DNA of 36,072 bases from DATGFK01 sp040007395 (GTDB lineage Bacteria > Chloroflexota > Anaerolineae > Aggregatilineales > UBA2796). This document shows positions 1 through 7,679 of this stretch, in pieces. Numbering within the stretch: position 1 is the stretch's first letter; every line of letters begins with the position of its first letter. The stretch lies in contig JBDTVG010000233.1 of the NCBI GenBank assembly GCA_040007395.1, positions 1 through 36,072 of the forward strand, given 5' to 3'. A program made the translations under genes and the position numbers. Below the pieces are notes generated by a model. That model was not told the origin of the DNA. It saw only the letters and a program-made list of their open reading frames with translations, and did no database searches.

Positions 1-337
1 AATCCTGTTGATCATCACGTTTTTCGCCTACCAGACACCCGGCACTGCCTCGCGGCTTTCCGAGGGGCGCATGTGGTCTGGGCGGCGTGAAGGCTTGCAA
101 GAACGATTGCTAGGATTCGTCGTGGGCGGCGTGAATGGCTATCTGATTGTCGGGTCGATCTGGTACTTTCTCGATGTGACCGCCTATCCGTTTGCACCGT
201 TCATCATTGCACCGCAGCCCAACAGCGCCAGCGCCGCATTGGTCGGATCGCTACCGCTGATCTTTCTAGTGCAAAACAATCTGCTGACCATTCTGGTGAT
301 TGTCCTGTTCCTGTTCGTCATTATCGCCATGATCTAG
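1..337 (+). CDS. CvpA-family membrane protein, 3' part only
   Basis: The frame is open to the left edge, so the 5' end of the gene lies outside the window; the stop is TAG at 335-337. What remains is a C-terminal half with a soluble loop rich in R/G/E, then two hydrophobic stretches (about residues 38-52 and 79-108 of the visible part), the last one extremely hydrophobic (repeated I, L, V, F) and running to the stop. The loop followed by a Gly-rich 'GFVVGGVNGYLIVG' segment resembles CvpA (colicin V production) family proteins, small inner-membrane proteins of poorly defined function. The family call is from pattern recognition of a partial sequence; another small polytopic membrane protein is possible. 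Confidence 0.55.
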   Translation, partial: ILLIITFFAYQTPGTASRLSEGRMWSGRREGLQERLLGFVVGGVNGYLIVGSIWYFLDVTAYPFAPFIIAPQPNSASAALVGSLPLIFLVQNNLLTILVIVLFLFVIIAMI

Positions 338-396
338 CGCATAATCCGTGAAGGCAGAGCTAGCGAGTAAGCAAGGAGAAAGGCCAAGTAGATATA

Positions 397-960
397 ATGC
401 TAACTGCTACTAGCCCAGAACTTGATATTCAACTAGCCGAAACACCTTATTGGAAACACCTCATAAATCCTGAAAATGCGATTGAGAACAAACTCAATCG
501 TTTATTGGAGAAATATTTTGTTACCCAATTCTTTAAGCAAGAATTTCTCATACTGCCGACTCAAGCACCTAGCCTACTTCAAGAACTTGAAGCCCTAGGA
601 ATAGCAGTGTGGGGTTTAGAGGTATGGTGTGTTATTCCGTTTCATATGAAACAAAGTGAATGTTGTCCTCATGATATGGGAGGACCAAACCAGTTTAGGG
701 AGTACGTGCATCTTGTGTTTTCTGTGCCTAGTTTTGACACACTTCCTTGGGATATTCATTTGGCACAGCACTGCAACCCTCTGGTAAAAAATTACGTTAA
801 ATCTCAGCTCAACCAAGAATTTTCACTGAACCCGTATCTTCGTGCATTTCTAGACCTTTACCTCCCACCTAGCTGGGATCTATTCCCCAATAAACAAAAA
901 AAACAACAAGAAAATGTATTTCTCCCGCTGATAAATTACTTTAAAAGGAACTTGCTCTAG
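397..960 (+). CDS. Hypothetical protein, AT-rich, directly upstream of murC
   Basis: A 187-residue ORF of unknown family. The sequence is soluble-looking, rich in aromatic residues and Gln/Asn/Leu, with a central cysteine cluster (a WCVIPF segment, then ECCPHD at about residues 88-93) and a basic C-terminal tail containing KQKKQQ. There is no signal peptide and no clear membrane segment. An AAGGAGAAAGG-like purine stretch lies about 15-25 bases before the ATG. It ends one base before murC starts, so the two are probably co-transcribed. Base composition is clearly more AT-rich than murC and the cvpA-like gene on either side, with many TTT/AAA/AAT codons, which suggests later insertion into a cell-wall locus. 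I do not recognise a function. Confidence 0.6.
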   Translation: MLTATSPELDIQLAETPYWKHLINPENAIENKLNRLLEKYFVTQFFKQEFLILPTQAPSLLQELEALGIAVWGLEVWCVIPFHMKQSECCPHDMGGPNQFREYVHLVFSVPSFDTLPWDIHLAQHCNPLVKNYVKSQLNQEFSLNPYLRAFLDLYLPPSWDLFPNKQKKQQENVFLPLINYFKRNLL

Positions 961-961
961 C

Positions 962-2383
962 ATGAGCACTCCTGATCCAGCTTCGCCACTCGGCGAAAAT
1001 AACCATATACATATTATCGGCATCGGCGGCGCGGGCATGTCCGCCATTGCCCGCTTGCTGCTGCAACGCGGAGTCACTGTCTCCGGTTCAGATCGTCAAT
1101 CGAATGGCACGACACGGGCGCTGCAAAGTGCGGGTGCGACGATTTATGAGGGTCACGCTGCTAAGAATATTGCCGGGGCGACAACGCTCTTTATCTCATC
1201 CGCTGTCAAAGACGACAATCCCGAAATCGCAGCGGCAAAAATAGCAGGACTGCCGATCCTGACTCGCCGTGAATTTTTCAAATATCTGCTGCCCGAAAAA
1301 ACTCAGATCGCGGTTGCCGGGACACATGGCAAAACCACCACCACTGCCCTGATTATCCATTTGCTGCGTGAGATGGGCCAAGATCCGTCGTATATTGTCG
1401 GCGGGATGCTCAACAGCACGGGCGATAATGCTCATGTTGGGCAAGGTAGCGCGTTCGTGGTTGAAGCGGACGAATACGGCGGGATGTTCCTCGGACTCTC
1501 CCCCCATATCGCCGTGATTACCAATATCGAACATGATCACCCGGATATTTTCCCGACGCTAGCAGATGTGATGCGGTCTTTTCGCGAGTTTGTCGCCTTG
1601 CTGCCCAACGACGGATTACTGATTGCTTGCGACGACGATCCCAACGCTCTGACATTAGCAGAAGAGCGTCGATCAGCGGGTTTGCCCGTAATCACTTATG
1701 GGATAACAAATCCAGAGGCCGACTGGTCAGCCACCCTCGAACAGGCCAATCCCGGCGAGACGGTATTCACCCTGCATCATAGCGACATGAATCAGCGGGT
1801 CGTTTCTGCCTTGCCGGGGACACACAATATTCTCAATACGTTAGCAGCGTTGGCAGCGGTTTATGCTCTGACTGGAGATCTCGATAAGGCGATCCCGCCG
1901 CTGGCAACTTTCGCGGGGACGGGGCGGCGCTTCGAGTTGATGGGTCAAGCGGGTGGCGTATCCGTGCTGAGCGATTACGCCCACCACCCAACGGCGATCC
2001 GTGCCACGTTACAGGCGACTCGCCAACGCTATCCACAGGCGGCGATCTGGGCGGTGTGGCAGCCCCACACCTACAGCCGCACTCGCACGCTTGCCGACAG
2101 TTTTGTTACTGCTTTCCCCGACGCGGATCATGTACTCATCACAGACATTTACGCGGCACGCGAAAAACCCACTGCTGGCGATCCCACTGGCAGCGATCTC
2201 GCGCAGATAGCGACTCTTGCAGGCCACTCCGATGTGCGCTACAGCGGCGATCTCAGCGCTACAGCGGCAATCTTACAGCGCGAAGTACATCCGGGCGATG
2301 TGGTGATCATTTTCAGTGCAGGCGATGCACCACAGGTCGGCGCAAGCCTGCTTGATTTTCTACGGTTGCCCAAGCCGAAGTAA
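962..2383 (+). CDS. murC: UDP-N-acetylmuramate--L-alanine ligase
   Basis: Cytoplasmic ATP-dependent ligase that adds L-alanine to UDP-N-acetylmuramic acid, the first amino-acid step of peptidoglycan precursor synthesis. The 473-residue length is usual for MurC. An N-terminal Rossmann motif GIGGAGM (residues 20-26), the Mur-ligase ATP loop GTHGKTTT (120-127), the EADEYGGMF segment (168-176), the NIEHDHPDIF metal/ATP motif (188-197) and the C-terminal-domain motif DYAHHPTAI are all intact, with the Asp/His pattern that separates MurC from MurD/E/F. The ATG at 962 follows the stop of the AT-rich ORF by one base, so translation is probably coupled. No other mur gene lies in the window, so this is a dispersed cell-wall gene rather than part of a full dcw cluster. 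Confidence 0.97.
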   Translation: MSTPDPASPLGENNHIHIIGIGGAGMSAIARLLLQRGVTVSGSDRQSNGTTRALQSAGATIYEGHAAKNIAGATTLFISSAVKDDNPEIAAAKIAGLPILTRREFFKYLLPEKTQIAVAGTHGKTTTTALIIHLLREMGQDPSYIVGGMLNSTGDNAHVGQGSAFVVEADEYGGMFLGLSPHIAVITNIEHDHPDIFPTLADVMRSFREFVALLPNDGLLIACDDDPNALTLAEERRSAGLPVITYGITNPEADWSATLEQANPGETVFTLHHSDMNQRVVSALPGTHNILNTLAALAAVYALTGDLDKAIPPLATFAGTGRRFELMGQAGGVSVLSDYAHHPTAIRATLQATRQRYPQAAIWAVWQPHTYSRTRTLADSFVTAFPDADHVLITDIYAAREKPTAGDPTGSDLAQIATLAGHSDVRYSGDLSATAAILQREVHPGDVVIIFSAGDAPQVGASLLDFLRLPKPK

Positions 2384-2454
2384 TCAATATTGCTCAGTAC
2401 ATATTGTGAAACCCTAGTAAAAATTCTTTAGCCTTCAAGTATAGAGATTGCTGT

Positions 2455-3666
2455 CTAAGGATTATTTATGAGATCCATCAAAACTTCCTCAACATATTTC
2501 AGTGGGTAGGTATATTGCACTGCAATGTCAAGAACCACGAGTTTTTCCCCATCCAATATACGCTTTCTGACATCCATTATTACATCTTGATCTTGCCACA
2601 AAGGTAGTTGTCTGGCGGGCTGAGCACCAAATAGCATCGTTTTAAGCCACGAAATACCCTGATCGAATGGGAAAGTACCGTCGGCTTGGATTTTGGGTTC
2701 AATATCAATTTTGAACCACCGCAAGACACGATAAAAGAAGTCATAACGTGCGGCCTTAATTTCATGTCCAAACTGATAAAGCGCGTAGGTTGGACTATAG
2801 CGGGCATGGGTAAACACGAAAAGCGTTGCCAGCCGATTGGCCTCGGTGCGATAATAGAATGGCCTGCGTAAGAAGCGAGGATCGAATAGCCAAGGACTAC
2901 GCCGTAAAGCCTGTCCTATCAATAACCAAGGATCAGATGTCCATGATTGATGAATAAAAACTTCGCCGCGTGCCACATCACGCACGTAACCGCCCCGTAT
3001 CCCACAAGAGGACGGTACAGTTCGCAGGGTGGAAAGATAAGCTAGCTTGGTCAATAGCTCTGGGTCAGCCGCAGCATAACAGCGAAGCGTACTCAAAATG
3101 AACTGAATACGCTGTTCATCATCCAATATGTAATAATGGCAATATCGAAGCAAATAATTGCTTAACGCACAGTCAGGTTTAGTATGATCAAGTTCCCGCT
3201 GAAGGTAATCTGCAATGTGACGATGAGGTAAGCATTGCCAGCATACGCTGAAAATCATTTGCCCTTTTTCGCTAAACAGCCGAAGTGCTTCTGCAAAAAT
3301 ACTTGGATAAAGCACTAGCTTGAGAGCAGGTGCAATAATCACAATATGTTCAACAATAACGATCCCAATCGCCCAATTTATGATGTCTCCTAGAACTCGG
3401 AACATCTCGAATATCGCAACATAATGTGAGACTTGATAATGTTTTTTTAGTACAAACACGCCGAACAGCTTGAGACCATAAGGAGGTATAGCAAAAGGCA
3501 ATCGCAGCAGTGATAACAAATAGGCAAGGCTATATAAGCCTGAGGCCATTATTTTATCGAAGCGGGATGGAACAATTGGGCGCGGCATACTCTCAGGCGT
3601 ACAGATGATATAAAAGGCAAACTGTCCCAAGCTGAATAGGGTTGCACCAATAATCCAGATATTCAC
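2455..3666 (-). CDS. Hypothetical membrane-anchored protein, 403 aa
   Basis: Unknown family. The N-terminal third is hydrophobic, with probable membrane segments near residues 3-21, 42-62 and 108-128. The remainder is soluble-looking and rich in Arg, Tyr and Leu, with scattered cysteines (for example a VCWQC segment near 142 and SSCGIRGGY near 221). The C-terminal part contains a DLINNP end and several amphipathic helices. Composition is AT-rich compared with murC upstream. The gene converges with murC across a 71-base gap and is divergent from the DUF962-type gene across about 115 bases, so both promoters probably lie in 3667-3781. No catalytic motif was recognised. A helical-repeat or membrane-associated protein is possible, but I would not assign a function. 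Confidence 0.6.
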   Translation of the reverse strand: MNIWIIGATLFSLGQFAFYIICTPESMPRPIVPSRFDKIMASGLYSLAYLLSLLRLPFAIPPYGLKLFGVFVLKKHYQVSHYVAIFEMFRVLGDIINWAIGIVIVEHIVIIAPALKLVLYPSIFAEALRLFSEKGQMIFSVCWQCLPHRHIADYLQRELDHTKPDCALSNYLLRYCHYYILDDEQRIQFILSTLRCYAAADPELLTKLAYLSTLRTVPSSCGIRGGYVRDVARGEVFIHQSWTSDPWLLIGQALRRSPWLFDPRFLRRPFYYRTEANRLATLFVFTHARYSPTYALYQFGHEIKAARYDFFYRVLRWFKIDIEPKIQADGTFPFDQGISWLKTMLFGAQPARQLPLWQDQDVIMDVRKRILDGEKLVVLDIAVQYTYPLKYVEEVLMDLINNP

Positions 3667-3781
3667 ATGGATTTTCCCATTCTGACGATATACCTATCTT
3701 ACGCCATGTATATACCTTTATCGTAGCCATGATAAAATTGGATAATTATTATTGAGAATACTGCCAGTAGAAAGTTAGATT

Positions 3782-4168
3782 ATGAGCCGCCAACGGTATC
3801 AACATTTCGAGGATTTTTGGCCTTACTATGTTTCGGAACATGCTAATCCACTAAATCGAAAACTACATTTCTGGGGAACCAACAATCTTTTTTTCTGGCT
3901 TACCTTAGCGTTCTTGCGGCGTAGCGTAAAACTTGCAGTATTCGCGGTTATCTCCTCTTACGCTTACGCTTGGATAGGCCATTTTTTTATAGAGAAGAAT
4001 CGACCCGCAACACTGGAGTACCCGATCCTATCAGCGTTAGGGGATTTGCAAATGTACATTAAAACATGGCAAGGACAAATGGATGCAGAAGTTGTGCAGT
4101 ACAGGCGAGATGATTACCCAAATACATGCTTGACCACTTCTGCCACAAGTTCGGGTGTTTCCCAGTGA
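3782..4168 (+). CDS. DUF962 / Mpo1-like family protein
   Basis: Small protein matching the DUF962 (Mpo1/YGL010w-like) family. Visible hallmarks are the FWPYYVSEHANPLNRKLHF segment (residues 12-30), with His20 and His29 in the family's H...N..LN...H arrangement, two hydrophobic stretches (about 35-45 and 49-65), and a GHFFIEKNRPAT segment (66-77) with His67. The yeast member Mpo1 is an Fe(II)-dependent dioxygenase in 2-hydroxy fatty-acid alpha-oxidation; the role of bacterial members is less clear. Family members usually end near 100-110 residues. Here about 18 extra residues (DYPNTCLTT...) are encoded by DNA that is also the 3' end of the convergent hydrolase gene. Family call is firm, function is inferred. 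Confidence 0.85.
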   Translation: MSRQRYQHFEDFWPYYVSEHANPLNRKLHFWGTNNLFFWLTLAFLRRSVKLAVFAVISSYAYAWIGHFFIEKNRPATLEYPILSALGDLQMYIKTWQGQMDAEVVQYRRDDYPNTCLTTSATSSGVSQ

Positions 4169-4965
4169 GGATAATGACCGACACCCGCTAGGCGTATATA
4201 GATAGCTTCAGGAAGATAGGACATGACTATATCTGCAACGGCTGGCCTAGCAATTGGGTCAGCCTGTCCCCAGATCAAAGTTAGGGGCACCGGATACTCT
4301 TTGAGCGCATCAAGCCATTGATATTGGTACTGCCATCTTTCTAGCATATAACGCATCAGCACAGGATAAAGCTGAGATCCATTGTTGTAAGTGATGATTG
4401 ACCAGAAGTCATCAAGTTCTTGTCGCGACAGTGGATAAGAAAACAGCTTTTTGGTTGTCGATGCAAAGAATGCTCTGTTGATTAGCCCCAATTTCCCGAT
4501 CCAAGGGCCGAGTGTAGGATGTAACAGTGTTCTCTGTATGAGCCGCATCGTCAGATCTTCGAATTGAATACTGACCACGCTGCCATTCATTAGGATGAGC
4601 TTCTTAATGCTGAGGGATTGTCGCAGCAACCCAATGAGGGCGATTGAACTCCCAATATCGTGAGCCAGCAGATACGCCCGCTGTATTCCAAAGTGAGCAG
4701 CGACAGCACTCACAAGGTCAGCACACTCAAACAGTGAATAGGGATGAACCGGGGATTTATCCGAAAACCCGTAACCCGGATAATCAAACAAAATTAAGTG
4801 GTAGTGGTTGGAAAGTAACGGCACGAGACGTGAATAATCGTAACTTGACGTGGGGAAAGCGTGGAGTGCCAATACAGGCATTCCTCGCCCAACGGAGCGA
4901 ACAAACAAACGATGTCCGCCAATCGAAAGCCACTCCCCTGATTTGAGCCAAAGCTCTGGATTCAT
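4114..4965 (-). CDS. Alpha/beta hydrolase, epoxide hydrolase / haloalkane dehalogenase type
   Basis: A 283-residue alpha/beta-hydrolase fold protein. The nucleophile elbow reads AHDIGSS, with Asp103 rather than Ser, which in this superfamily marks epoxide hydrolases and haloalkane dehalogenases that form an alkyl-enzyme ester. The oxyanion region HAFPTSSYDY (35-44), the DYPGYGFSDK segment (61-70), an acid in WGQADP (Asp236) and a catalytic His in GVGHYPHWETPE (His264) complete the triad. A cap domain occupies roughly 135-220. Substrate cannot be told from sequence. It overlaps the DUF962 gene tail-to-tail by 55 bp and lies 25 bp downstream of the next minus-strand gene (4991-5926). AT-rich like its neighbours. 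Probably cytoplasmic; no signal peptide. Confidence 0.85.
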   Translation of the reverse strand: MNPELWLKSGEWLSIGGHRLFVRSVGRGMPVLALHAFPTSSYDYSRLVPLLSNHYHLILFDYPGYGFSDKSPVHPYSLFECADLVSAVAAHFGIQRAYLLAHDIGSSIALIGLLRQSLSIKKLILMNGSVVSIQFEDLTMRLIQRTLLHPTLGPWIGKLGLINRAFFASTTKKLFSYPLSRQELDDFWSIITYNNGSQLYPVLMRYMLERWQYQYQWLDALKEYPVPLTLIWGQADPIARPAVADIVMSYLPEAIYIRLAGVGHYPHWETPELVAEVVKHVFG

Positions 4966-4990
4966 GACAATATCGTAGAGTTCTAACAGC

Positions 4991-5926
4991 CTAGAACGGT
5001 TTCATCCACGTATCTAGCCAATTGTAGGCATTGACGCGCATCTCTGGCGTAAAGTTGTTATTGGGCGGATAGTTGTAAAACGTGACGCGATTAGCTGCTC
5101 CTTGCCCATCATAGACAGGCTTGATCTTCTGATAGATTTCGGCAGCATCGGGCTTCTGTGCGTCCACTTCGGTGTTGGAAAGCAGAAAGGCCCGTGGCGC
5201 AATCATGCTTAGAATGTGGTGTGCGTCTGCCACCTGCATTAGCCGAGGGACAATAAACTCGGCCTCGAACCAATCGCCGCGCCGCAGTTGTTCCCGAAGC
5301 GTGACGACCCCTTGATGAGCTACCGCTGCCCGGATACGGGGTTCCAACGCTGCCGACCACAACGCCATCTTCGCGCCGTAGCCAACGCCCATAAAGGCGA
5401 TGAAGCGTGAATCAACCTCGGTGCGCGTTTCGAGATAATCTATCCCGCGACTCACATCCCACAACACTTTCTTGAGCAGCGTTTCGCCGCGCAGCAGGCG
5501 CAACGCAAGTTGATTAAAGCTGTAAGCCAGATCGAAGCTGTCACCATCGCTGTTGGGGGAACGGCGTTCGCCAAAGCCGATAGCATCCGGCGCAAACACG
5601 ACATATCCGCGCTTGACCAGTTCCAGACCGAGCGCGTAGTTTTTGTCGCCCGCCAGCCCAACGACCTCGGATTTACCAAGTTTGAAACTGTTGTTGTGGC
5701 GATGATGGACATACACCGTCGGTGTTGCCGAACGCAAATCGTTCGGGATCAGTAGGTAAGCATAGCTGACATCACCAGTACTCACCTGAAACTTGAGATG
5801 CTCCCGACGGAAGCCATCGCCTGCTTCAATATCGAGGACTTCAGGTTCTAATGGCGCTGGATCGGGTGGCGCACCCAGAACAGAGATAACAGACTCGCGG
5901 AATGTATCAGCATACTGTGCTTGCAT
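4991..5926 (-). CDS. Alpha/beta hydrolase-fold protein (acetyl-xylan-esterase-like), probable pseudoenzyme
   Basis: A 311-residue protein with the architecture of the abhydrolase-7 / acetyl xylan esterase-like group: an oxyanion region YVHHRHNNSFKLGK (72-85), then ELVKRGYVVFAPDAIGFGER (102-121), and an acid region PRAFLLSNTEVDAQKP with Asp255. The nucleophile elbow, expected as G-x-S-x-G, reads GVGYG (180-184), so position 182 is Gly. The C-terminal His, expected just before FxPEMR, reads NNNFTPEMR (289-297), so it is Asn. Two of three triad positions are therefore missing while the fold is conserved over its full length and there is no frameshift. Either it is a non-catalytic relative or it uses another chemistry. 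It may be co-transcribed with the downstream dehalogenase-type gene (25-bp gap). No signal peptide. Confidence 0.8.
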   Translation of the reverse strand: MQAQYADTFRESVISVLGAPPDPAPLEPEVLDIEAGDGFRREHLKFQVSTGDVSYAYLLIPNDLRSATPTVYVHHRHNNSFKLGKSEVVGLAGDKNYALGLELVKRGYVVFAPDAIGFGERRSPNSDGDSFDLAYSFNQLALRLLRGETLLKKVLWDVSRGIDYLETRTEVDSRFIAFMGVGYGAKMALWSAALEPRIRAAVAHQGVVTLREQLRRGDWFEAEFIVPRLMQVADAHHILSMIAPRAFLLSNTEVDAQKPDAAEIYQKIKPVYDGQGAANRVTFYNYPPNNNFTPEMRVNAYNWLDTWMKPF

Positions 5927-6028
5927 AGGTTTTTATGTACGGCTTGATTTGGATAAGGTTTGGATAATAGCCCTTATTGTGCGTACACTTCTTAGAATAC
6001 GCAAATCCTCGCTATCATATAATCGTCT

Positions 6029-6946
6029 TTAGCCAATCGGATCGGTAGACGTTACTAGACGCATTCCCTGTGCGACAAACTGCTGTAAACGCTCCTCAGT
6101 GACCTGTTCAAACCCCGTGATGGACGACGTGCAATCGTCGAGAAAGCGTAGCTTACTGATGATCTCAGGTCGCGCACTAAAATGGCGTAGCACTGAGTTC
6201 ATCGTCTCTAGGACACAATGGCTGCGTGCCTGCCCTGCTACATAGATCAGATCAAACTCCGCGACACTTTCTAGGAACTTGACGTTCACGCCGCCATCAG
6301 GATGGGCTGGATATTTCACTTCCGGCTCGACCACCGAATAGAACTCGGTGTGAGCAATCGTGCCTTTGGTCAAATAGGTAGGCTGATCCATGCGTGCGCC
6401 GCTGTGATACATGATCGCCTCGGATAGTGCCGGAACGAGCGCCCGTCCCGCAGTGCCTTCCATGCAGTGAAAAGGCCAGATCATCAACTGCTTTTTGCCG
6501 ACACTTTCCAATGTATCCACATAATACACTGACCAATCTGGCTCTGTGATGGGTATCCACACCTTTTTATGTACATCTTCCGCCGAGATAACCGTATAGG
6601 GCGCAGGATGTTCGCCTTGTGCGTTCTTCCACCAGCTCGGATAGAAGATATGGAATGGCATGTGTGTATCCAGCGAAGCAGTAATGTGCGTGAGACTCTG
6701 GACATTACGATACATCCACTCGACAGTCCGCCGCGTATCGTTGAGCGCATCAGGCACAGGCAGCCGCCCGATTGGTGAAGGAAATACAAAGTCGATCTGG
6801 ACATCGACCAGCCATAATAGAAGGCGTGATTTATCTTCACTGGCTGGACGTTGGAATGCCGCCAGCCCTGCTTGATAGGCAGCGGGTAGGTTAGGCTCGG
6901 TTAGCTCAAATACCCTTGCTGGATTGTAGTAGGTTGGCAAATCCAT
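6029..6946 (-). CDS. Nicotinamidase / isochorismatase-family cysteine hydrolase
   Basis: Cysteine hydrolase of the isochorismatase superfamily. Catalytic triad residues are visible: Asp48 in VDVQIDF, Lys194 in TKGT, and Cys244 in SHCVLET. Metal-site residues like those of nicotinamidase are also present: Asp93 and His95 in SLDTH, His99, and His160 in the WPFHCMEGTAGR segment (157-168). This favours nicotinamidase-like amide hydrolysis (nicotinamide to nicotinate in NAD recycling) over isochorismatase, but other amides cannot be excluded. At 305 residues it is about 100 longer than PncA. The extra length is an N-terminal arm of about 40 residues and longer loops around 100-145 and 195-230. It lies 35 bp downstream of the Wzz-like gene, so it may share that transcript, though a functional link is not obvious. 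Confidence 0.85.
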   Translation of the reverse strand: MDLPTYYNPARVFELTEPNLPAAYQAGLAAFQRPASEDKSRLLLWLVDVQIDFVFPSPIGRLPVPDALNDTRRTVEWMYRNVQSLTHITASLDTHMPFHIFYPSWWKNAQGEHPAPYTVISAEDVHKKVWIPITEPDWSVYYVDTLESVGKKQLMIWPFHCMEGTAGRALVPALSEAIMYHSGARMDQPTYLTKGTIAHTEFYSVVEPEVKYPAHPDGGVNVKFLESVAEFDLIYVAGQARSHCVLETMNSVLRHFSARPEIISKLRFLDDCTSSITGFEQVTEERLQQFVAQGMRLVTSTDPIG

Positions 6947-6981
6947 TAGCTATTTTCCTCTTATCGTCCAAGCCCTAAACT

Positions 6982-7674
6982 TCAGTGGCGCGGGATTTCC
7001 GCGATGACCGCCAGATCGAGCGCTTCAACTTCTCTGCGGTTGCGAATCGTCGGGTCGAGATATTCAGCGAGAAAGGCCAGCACTAATCCCACAGCCAACC
7101 CGATCAGGATGCGAAACAGCGGTTGGAGTCGGGTCGCTAGCGCCGCTGGCACACGAGTCACGATCACGGCATCCATCGGCGTGACAACTGCCCCTTGCGC
7201 TCCAAACTGCGGGAAGTACACCTGATTCCGTTTCTGTAAGACTTCGGTGGCGGCTTGTGCGAACAACTTGATCTCGTCGGGATCAGGCCACACCAGATAC
7301 AACGTCATGATGCTGCGGGCGTTGTCGGTATTGCTGATGGCGCTCCGAACCGTCTCGACATCATAAGATTTGCCCTGTGCTTTCAAATTATCCACGATTT
7401 CGCGGGCAAACGAATCGGTTCGCATCCACATCGCCAGCGCATTCACCGCGTATTCGGAGGCGAGCCAAGGAATATAGCTCTGATCTTGAAAGCTCTGTGT
7501 CGCGGTGGCAGATGGCACTTGGCTTGCCGTGAAGCGGATCGTGACTGCGTAGCCCGACGGCGGCGAGACAATCTGGCGTAACGCGGGTAGGGTCAGAACC
7601 AGCGCTACCAATGCAGGCAGCACGATCAACCACCAACGCCGCAGCACCACTGCCCACAATTGTTTAAGCTCCAT
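6982..7674 (-). CDS. Wzz-type polysaccharide chain-length / co-polymerase protein
   Basis: A 230-residue inner-membrane protein with the polysaccharide co-polymerase layout: a short cytoplasmic N-terminus (ELKQLWAVVLRR), a first membrane segment at about 13-30, a periplasmic helical domain (about 31-185), a second membrane segment at about 187-205, and a cytoplasmic tail with the family-typical AEYLDPTIRNRREVE (203-217). The tail stops at IAEIPRH, the point where many homologues continue into a tyrosine autokinase, so this is the kinase-less form. Such proteins set the chain length of surface polysaccharides. It starts 5 bp after the stop of the GT4 gene, an operon arrangement that fits exopolysaccharide assembly. 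No wzx/wzy is seen in the window. Confidence 0.85.
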   Translation of the reverse strand: MELKQLWAVVLRRWWLIVLPALVALVLTLPALRQIVSPPSGYAVTIRFTASQVPSATATQSFQDQSYIPWLASEYAVNALAMWMRTDSFAREIVDNLKAQGKSYDVETVRSAISNTDNARSIMTLYLVWPDPDEIKLFAQAATEVLQKRNQVYFPQFGAQGAVVTPMDAVIVTRVPAALATRLQPLFRILIGLAVGLVLAFLAEYLDPTIRNRREVEALDLAVIAEIPRH

Positions 7675-7679
7675 GCCTT

